Shown piece by piece: positions 41,085-45,066 of a stretch of DNA of 45,066 nucleotides. Each line of letters opens with the position of its first letter. The stretch's first letter is position 1. This DNA is from Phycisphaerae bacterium. Its GTDB lineage: Bacteria; Planctomycetota; Phycisphaerae; UBA1845; UTPLA1. A program made the translations under genes and the position numbers. Location: the NCBI GenBank assembly GCA_030432035.1, contig JAUIHO010000006.1, positions 1-45,066 of the forward strand, given 5' to 3'. Below the pieces are notes generated by a model, which saw only the letters and a list, made by a program, of their open reading frames with translations, was not told the DNA's origin and searched no databases.

Positions 41085-42524
41085 TTACGGCGACGATCGC
41101 AGGAACAGCAGGAACTGATCCTGCACCAAACCTTCGCGATCGAACGGTGCTAGGATATCGAGCAGGCCGTCGCCGTTGATATCTGCAAAGCCGCACACGC
41201 CGATGTCGGCAATCGGATTGGTCGCGAGAATCGTGAAGCCGTTCCAGAAGTCGCGTAATTCGCTGCCACGCTCGAAGCCGACCATCTGACCGCTGGCCGT
41301 CGCAAACAGGTCGAGCGAACCATCGAGGTCCATATCGATTAGTTGGATTTGCGTCATCTCAACGCCTTCGATCAACTGGGCCATGTTGAACACGCGCCAC
41401 GGGAACGTTTGCTGTTCGATAAAGCCCGGCCCCGGGTTCTCAAACCATTGCACCAGCTTCAACGTGCCGTGTGCAACGGCGACGTCGAGATTGCCGTCTT
41501 CATCGATATCACCGACGGCAATGAAGTCGCCGCCCTGATTTTCCGGATCCACTTCCGACTGCTGACCGACGATTCGGCGCGTCCAGTTACCGGCCATCGC
41601 GGCGTCGACGCCCGACTCTTGCAGAGGATTCACGAGCCAGCGCACGTTAAACGTCTTCGCTGTCGGGAATGTCGCAACGACGTCTAAATCGCCGTCGCCA
41701 TCCATATCGCCAGCGGCCAAATCCTGAATCAGGTTGACATCGAACGTTACCGGCAAGCCGGCTTCGGTCCACGCACCGCCGTCGCGTGCGTTGGCACCAC
41801 CCGGATTCTGATACAGGCGGATGACATCCGTCTCTTCGATCTCGTTAGAACCGAGCATGATGTCGGCGCGACCGTCGCCAGTGAAATCGGCCACAGCAAA
41901 TGCCGCAAAGCCGATATCTTCGCCGGGCAAGTTAAACGTTGCGGTGATCGTTACTTCGGTCCAAGCGAGTTGATCCGTCGGATCGTCGGGGGCGAATAAC
42001 AAGACGACCGCACCGCGAATGCTGGCGTCTTGAACCGGCACGAATCCGGTGTCGCGCACGAGCACGGCGATATCGAGATTGCCGTCGCCATCGAGATCGA
42101 CGATTTCCAAGTCGATCATGCTGGCAATCGGACCACCGCCGGAAATCGAGAAAGTTTCGAACGTCAGTCCGCTTGTGTTGCGCATGTGCAACTGAATAGG
42201 TTGATTCTCATTCGAGCCGGAGACCAAGTCGAGCAGGCCATCGCCGTCCATATCGGCGGCTTTCATGACCTTCGCACCGGCCGTCGCTTCTAGGACCGGA
42301 TCCACGATGTTCTGCGTGTATTGCGGTGCGGCAATCGTACCGCCGCCGACCGTCGTGCCTTGGGTGGTGGCCTGACCGCCGGTGCTGATTACGCTCGACG
42401 TGGTCGTTTGCGGCGGAAACACACCGCCTGGACCTGCGACGAAAAAGAGTTCGGTACAGCCGGTGAACGGTGCCGACAACAGCCCCGCCAGAAATAGACA
42501 AACACAGACATTCGTTTTACGCAT
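41085..42524 (-). CDS. FG-GAP/VCBS-repeat lipoprotein (beta-propeller)
   Basis: A 479-residue lipoprotein: MRKTNVCVCLFLAGLLSAPFTGC has the lipobox FTGC. After a Thr/Gly-rich linker come about seven FG-GAP-type repeats, each with a calcium-binding loop: DMDGDGLLD, DLDGDGNLD, DFTGDGRAD, DMDGDGDLD, DIDEDGNLD, DMDLDGSLD and DINGDGLLD. Seven repeats suit a complete beta-propeller like the integrin alpha head. Such proteins are outer-membrane or cell-surface proteins, often in adhesion or polymer binding. GGAG is 8 bases before the ATG at 42524. A terminator follows the stop. Confidence 0.88.
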   Translation of the reverse strand: MRKTNVCVCLFLAGLLSAPFTGCTELFFVAGPGGVFPPQTTTSSVISTGGQATTQGTTVGGGTIAAPQYTQNIVDPVLEATAGAKVMKAADMDGDGLLDLVSGSNENQPIQLHMRNTSGLTFETFSISGGGPIASMIDLEIVDLDGDGNLDIAVLVRDTGFVPVQDASIRGAVVLLFAPDDPTDQLAWTEVTITATFNLPGEDIGFAAFAVADFTGDGRADIMLGSNEIEETDVIRLYQNPGGANARDGGAWTEAGLPVTFDVNLIQDLAAGDMDGDGDLDVVATFPTAKTFNVRWLVNPLQESGVDAAMAGNWTRRIVGQQSEVDPENQGGDFIAVGDIDEDGNLDVAVAHGTLKLVQWFENPGPGFIEQQTFPWRVFNMAQLIEGVEMTQIQLIDMDLDGSLDLFATASGQMVGFERGSELRDFWNGFTILATNPIADIGVCGFADINGDGLLDILAPFDREGLVQDQFLLFLRSSP

Positions 42525-42697
42525 TTGGAAAGCTCCAACCGCAAGCGCCGAGGGCGCACCTCTACCCTGGATTTGAGCGGGAATTCGAATCGACACATCG
42601 AAGTCGTCGATCGACAAACGAGCGGTACCAATCGTCAATCAATTGGTTTGTTCCGGCCCGCGTGCACTTCGGGAGATAGCGCACGCTCGATCAAATC

Positions 42698-44044
42698 CTA
42701 CAATTCGGTCATTGCCGAACTGTCGTCCTTATCGGCATTTTCGAGGGGCAATTCCGTGATGTCCGCGCGATCCACGGACCGTCGGAGCAGAAGATAGGAC
42801 GCACCTGCCGCGGCGTAGCCGTAGACCACGATTACAGCGGCCAATAACGCCCAAACGGACATGAGTGCGAGGCGGATAAGCGAGCGCACGAGGCCCAACC
42901 AACCGCTTACCGGCCGGTCGGAGATGGTGCCGTAAAAAGGTGACGAACCGTCCATTGACGGCGGCGTCCAGATGGCAGTGGGCTTCGCGACGGACGCTTC
43001 CGCGCTGTCGGTTGAAAGCACGACATCGTCGAGCGACATGGTCGATGCTACGGCGTTACCGGCCAAAGATAGCCCTAACATGACGAGCAGCTTTAGAACG
43101 GTAAGCAAGATTGCGCCGCCGCTAAGTGCGACCAGAAGATAAAATGCATACCGCGCTGGTCTGCGAATGACATAGCTACATGCTGCCGCCGCCGCATCGG
43201 CACAGTCCATACCGTCAATGACGACGGGGTACGCCATTAACGGCAACGCCGCCCCACCAATGACGACGGCCAATGCCATGAGCATTCCGCCGCCGACGAT
43301 GAGCGGCAGGAATCCGACGACGTACAGCAACTCGCCAATACCCGGAATCGCTGCCAACAAGCCGCACAGCGCCAAGGCCGCCGAGCCGACCAGCACGACA
43401 GCAAGCGGGATTAGCTTTGCCAAATAAACATCGAGGGCGCGCAGTCGTGCAATGCCGCGCATCTGCGACCAGGCAATGTCGTCGTCACGCGTTAGCGCGA
43501 GTGCGACACTACGGGCCAAGACCACGCCAGCAATTGACCAAATCGCGGACACGCCAAGGAAAAGGATTACTGCATACGACGTGCGGTTAAGGGCAAGCCA
43601 GAGCGCCGCCGAAGCCGCACGGCGACTGCCGGTTGCAATCGCCGTTAGCGACAAGCCGCGCACGCCACCAGTCACGCCGTCTTCGGCATAGCGCAGTTCA
43701 TCAACGAGAAATGCGAAGTTGCCCATCCGCGGTAGCGCGACGACTTCGCCATCTACGGTGCGTTCGAGCGGCATGCCCAATCGCAACAATTCCGGCTCCG
43801 CGACAATCCCCGATGGCGTTGTTTGGTAAGCAACTTGGTTCGACGACGGCCAAACGGCGTCGAGCGCGAAACCGAAGATGCCGGTCGCGACGAGCGCAAT
43901 GAACGCGACGGCGATCCGTTTGACGGAGAACGCCAAGGCAAACGCGCGAAAAATCAGTGCGACATCGAGCCACGAGTGGTCGTGTTGATGAGTGGTCGGT
44001 AGATCGCCGTGATCGGCGCCTTGCCCGTCGTGAAGGGATTCCAT
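42698..44044 (-). CDS. Large polytopic membrane protein of unknown function
   Basis: A 448-residue membrane protein with at least six helices: IAVAFIALVATGIFGFALDAV, VILFLGVSAIWSIAGVVLARSVAL, LIPLAVVLVGSAALALCGLLAAI, LLYVVGFLPLIVGGGMLMALAVVIGG, AFYLLVALSGGAILLTVLKLLVML and LIRLALMSVWALLAAVIVVYGYAA. The N-terminus (HDGQGADHGDLPTTHQHDHS) is His/Asp-rich. It resembles planctomycete membrane proteins of unknown role; the fold (two blocks of helices with a hydrophilic loop) could be a stator, transporter or secretion part. The frame starts at an ATG with no strong Shine-Dalgarno. Function cannot be named. Confidence 0.65.
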   Translation of the reverse strand: MESLHDGQGADHGDLPTTHQHDHSWLDVALIFRAFALAFSVKRIAVAFIALVATGIFGFALDAVWPSSNQVAYQTTPSGIVAEPELLRLGMPLERTVDGEVVALPRMGNFAFLVDELRYAEDGVTGGVRGLSLTAIATGSRRAASAALWLALNRTSYAVILFLGVSAIWSIAGVVLARSVALALTRDDDIAWSQMRGIARLRALDVYLAKLIPLAVVLVGSAALALCGLLAAIPGIGELLYVVGFLPLIVGGGMLMALAVVIGGAALPLMAYPVVIDGMDCADAAAAACSYVIRRPARYAFYLLVALSGGAILLTVLKLLVMLGLSLAGNAVASTMSLDDVVLSTDSAEASVAKPTAIWTPPSMDGSSPFYGTISDRPVSGWLGLVRSLIRLALMSVWALLAAVIVVYGYAAAGASYLLLRRSVDRADITELPLENADKDDSSAMTEL

Positions 44045-44164
44045 TCTATTTAATCCCCGTCACCAATAAGGGGTTAGCTACTGTCAAAATGCCACGACGG
44101 TCACGATACAAGACCGCCGCCAGCGAGCCAAGCGCCGCGAATCCTAACGCCAGTTTGAGCCGTA

Positions 44165-44515
44165 CTACTCCGCCTTCGGTGATTTCTTCTTCGGCTTGTC
44201 AGCCTTGCTTTCGGTGGATTTCGACTCGGCTTTCGATTCGGACTTCTTGGACTCGCCGCCCTTGTCTGCGGTGTCGCCCTTACCCGCTTTCGTTTCCGAC
44301 TCCGCCGCCTTCTTATACCCTTCGCTGCGGTAATCCGTCTGGTAGAAGCCCGAGCCCTTAAAAATCACCCCGCCGCCGGTGCCGATCAGCCGCTTGACCG
44401 GCTGCTTGCTGCCGCACTTTTCGCATTCGGCCTTACGTAGCGGCTTGGCTTTGATCGACTGAAACATATCGAACACTTCGCCGCAGGTTTCGCATTCGTA
44501 TTCGTAAGTTGGCAT
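44165..44515 (-). CDS. FmdB-type zinc ribbon protein
   Basis: A 116-residue protein. The N-terminus is the FmdB zinc ribbon: MPTYEYECETCGEVFDMFQS, then CEKCGS, giving two CxxC knuckles, then IGTGGGVIFKGSGFYQTDYRS, the family's conserved second half. The C-terminal 50 residues are a low-complexity Lys/Glu/Ser tail. FmdB proteins are small putative regulators, first named from methylotrophs. GGAG lies 9 bases before the ATG. The stop of grpE is 3 bases upstream, so the two form one transcript; a link to protein folding is suggested only by this position. Confidence 0.9.
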   Translation of the reverse strand: MPTYEYECETCGEVFDMFQSIKAKPLRKAECEKCGSKQPVKRLIGTGGGVIFKGSGFYQTDYRSEGYKKAAESETKAGKGDTADKGGESKKSESKAESKSTESKADKPKKKSPKAE

Positions 44516-44518
44516 CGA

Positions 44519-45066
44519 TTATGACTCCGCCGAGCTGTTCTGCTCGGATGGTACGGCATCGTTTTCGCTCGCGGCTTCTTCCGGCTTGTCCGCCGAAACC
44601 GCCACCTTGGCCGGTCGCAACACGCGCTCGTGCATCATGAATCCGCGCTGCAACTCTTGCGTGACCGTGCCCGCCGGTTCCGGGCTCTCAAAATCCTGAA
44701 ACAGCGCTTCGTGCTGCATCGGATTAAACGATTGGCCAATACAATCGACCGGCGCGACGCCGAATTCCTTAAATACCTTTACGAATTCGTCGCGGACGAG
44801 CTTCACGCCGTCGGCGATCACCTTAGGGTCGGTTGCGTTTGCACCGGCATCGACTGTGCGTTCGAGATTGTCCAACACGGGCAACAGCGCGCGGGCCAAT
44901 TCGAGACCTGCCGTGCGCATTGCCTGCTGATGTTGCTGCGTCAGGCGTTTGCTGATGTTCGCGCATTCGGCTTGTGCGCGCAGGAGTTTATCGCGCAGGT
45001 CGTTGCATTCATCGGTGAGCTTCTGCAACGCGTCGGGCTGATTGGCATCGCCCGCAGGGTTCGTCG
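44519..45066 (-). CDS. grpE: GrpE nucleotide exchange factor, N-terminus outside window
   Basis: The C-terminal 182 or so residues of GrpE; the frame remains open to the window edge, reading TNPAGDANQPDALQKLTDECNDL at the 5' side. The long helix is DLRDKLLRAQAECANISKRL, the four-helix region ALLPVLDNLERTVDAG, and the beta-wing VAPVDCIGQSFNPMQHEALFQ and GTVTQELQRGFMMHERVLRPAKVAVS are canonical. GrpE is the nucleotide exchange factor of DnaK. The tail after VAVS is low-complexity Glu/Ala/Ser. It is followed by the FmdB-type gene after 3 bases. Confidence 0.95.
   Translation of the reverse strand, partial: TNPAGDANQPDALQKLTDECNDLRDKLLRAQAECANISKRLTQQHQQAMRTAGLELARALLPVLDNLERTVDAGANATDPKVIADGVKLVRDEFVKVFKEFGVAPVDCIGQSFNPMQHEALFQDFESPEPAGTVTQELQRGFMMHERVLRPAKVAVSADKPEEAASENDAVPSEQNSSAES

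Overview
The window comes from a GC-rich Gram-negative-type bacterium, most likely a planctomycete and plausibly of the Phycisphaerae. I infer this from the mix of genes. There are secreted proteins with PEP-CTERM tails, a dockerin-repeat secreted protein and a prepilin-like protein with an [17 protein letters not shown]-terminus. There is an LPS-export protein next to kdsC, a TroA-type metal transporter next to mntR, and many TPR or membrane proteins of unknown function. Most genes have Shine-Dalgarno sequences and several neighbours overlap by ATGA. I see no phage, transposase, integrase or CRISPR array; this looks like ordinary chromosome with many lineage-specific genes.

Layout. 0-4.1 kb: end of kdsC, then a very large LptC/LptA-like protein. 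4.1-4.6 kb: gene-poor, ending in a strong terminator. 4.6-7.8 kb: sugar isomerase-like protein, HbpS/GlcG-like protein and PhoD-like phosphatase. 8.0-10.7 kb (minus): a secreted-protein cluster (PEP-CTERM, dockerin, pseudopilin-like). 11-13.3 kb: a divergent pair (membrane protein and GT39-like glycosyltransferase) around a 25-bp perfect palindrome. 13.4-18.9 kb: a small Cys-rich protein, RlmN-like enzyme, tRNA-Cys, BlaI-like repressor, zinc-ribbon/DUF4328-like protein, VOC protein, CPBP protease, endonuclease III-like protein and a 28-residue membrane peptide. 19.2-22.2 kb: hutH, two tandem small hydrophobic Cys proteins (47 and 48 aa), and a rhodanese-like/methyltransferase fusion. 22.4-27.9 kb: a P-loop protein coupled to a DUF971 protein, followed by three TPR-type proteins.

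28-33.2 kb is the best-understood unit. An MntR with all six manganese ligands is divergent from a TroA-like lipoprotein, an ABC ATPase and two ABC-3 permeases, the last three overlapping by ATGA. Both permeases carry a C-terminal DtxR/MntR-like module. An MntR-box-like palindrome lies in the promoter spacer. 33.3-35 kb: a hyaluronan-synthase-like GT2 with a structured leader. 35.0-35.5 kb: a non-coding repeat cluster. 35.5-45 kb: DHFR-like reductase, tandem duplicated PEP-CTERM proteins, a conserved unknown, an acyl-CoA ligase, a PDZ-YbaY fusion, an FG-GAP lipoprotein, a large membrane protein, an FmdB-type zinc ribbon and the 3' part of grpE.

The most promising candidates for something undescribed are the two tandem small Cys proteins, the permease-fused metal-sensor modules, and the 1207-residue LptC/LptA-like protein that may be a one-piece periplasmic LPS bridge. 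All functional statements rest on reading motifs by eye; no database search was run.
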